NCBI GenBank assembly: GCA_963624415.1
Contig: CAVFPQ010000131.1
Location: 1-6,150 of the forward strand
From: RUG806 sp963624415
GTDB taxonomy: Bacteria > Bacillota > Clostridia > Oscillospirales > Acutalibacteraceae
Reading direction: 5' to 3'
DNA length: 6,150 bases
Shown here: positions 6,124 to 6,150 of the stretch, in pieces
Layout of the letters: each line of letters starts with the position of its first letter
Position numbering within the stretch: position 1 is the first letter of the stretch
Made by a program: the position numbers and the translations under genes
The notes under the pieces: model-generated
The model's input: only the letters and a program-made list of their open reading frames with translations
Databases searched by the model: none
Told to the model about the DNA's origin: nothing

Positions 6124-6150
6124 ACTTGCACTTGACAAGCAAGTACAAGT
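6124..6150 (+). promoter_or_regulatory. ACTTG/CAAGT inverted-repeat cluster over a -35 box, probable operator-promoter cut by the window end
   Basis: ACTTG occurs at 6124-6128 and 6130-6134. CAAG or CAAGT follows at 6136-6139, 6140-6144 and 6146-6150. This gives nested palindromes: ACTTGC...GCAAGT (6124-6129 with 6139-6144) and CTTG-A-CAAG (6131-6139). Inside lies TTGACA (6132-6137), a perfect -35 box; the matching -10 would fall just beyond the window. Dimeric winged-helix repressors, for example of the MarR type, often bind such sites over a -35 box, so a regulated + strand gene probably starts to the right. The regulator family is inference. Confidence 0.5.

Overview
The window looks like chromosomal DNA of an anaerobic Gram-positive bacterium of the Clostridia, possibly a gut lineage. 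This is an inference from three things: strong AAGGAGG/GGAGG ribosome binding sites 6-9 nt before most starts, moderate GC with AT-rich intergenic DNA, and a split four-subunit 2-oxoacid:ferredoxin oxidoreductase, an enzyme type typical of anaerobes. No species can be named from the sequence.

Left half, + strand (1-3005): a tightly packed operon that enters from outside the window. It holds (i) the last 132 codons of an integral membrane protein with a lysine-rich cytoplasmic tail, (ii) a 369-residue single-pass membrane protein with an uncharacterised extracytoplasmic region and a C-terminal Big_2-like immunoglobulin fold, and (iii) a 500-residue transporter of the GPH/MelB-like branch of the major facilitator superfamily. 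The first two genes overlap by 8 nt and the second and third are 1 nt apart, so all three are probably co-translated. A hairpin/T-tract terminator follows at 3026-3063. The substrate is unknown.

Right half, - strand (5771 down to 3187): a complete four-gene operon in the order ferredoxin-like delta, alpha, TPP-binding beta, gamma. It encodes a 2-oxoacid:ferredoxin oxidoreductase of the KorDABC/VorB type, which oxidatively decarboxylates a 2-oxoacid to an acyl-CoA and reduces ferredoxin. The genes are fused by 1-nt overlaps (TAATG, TGATG) or a 1-nt gap. A good sigma-A-like promoter lies upstream (5822-5851), and a terminator downstream (3138-3178) faces the terminator of the transporter operon. 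The two operons therefore converge.

Right edge (5772-6150): about 380 bp with no convincing gene. It carries the kor promoter, a perfect 17-bp palindrome upstream of it, and at the extreme right end a cluster of ACTTG/CAAGT inverted repeats wrapped around a TTGACA box, probably the operator-promoter of a gene beyond the window.

I see no CRISPR array, mobile element, tRNA or rRNA, and no clear sign of a wholly new system. The parts least explained by known families are the transporter/Ig-like protein cassette and the two palindromic sites at the right end.
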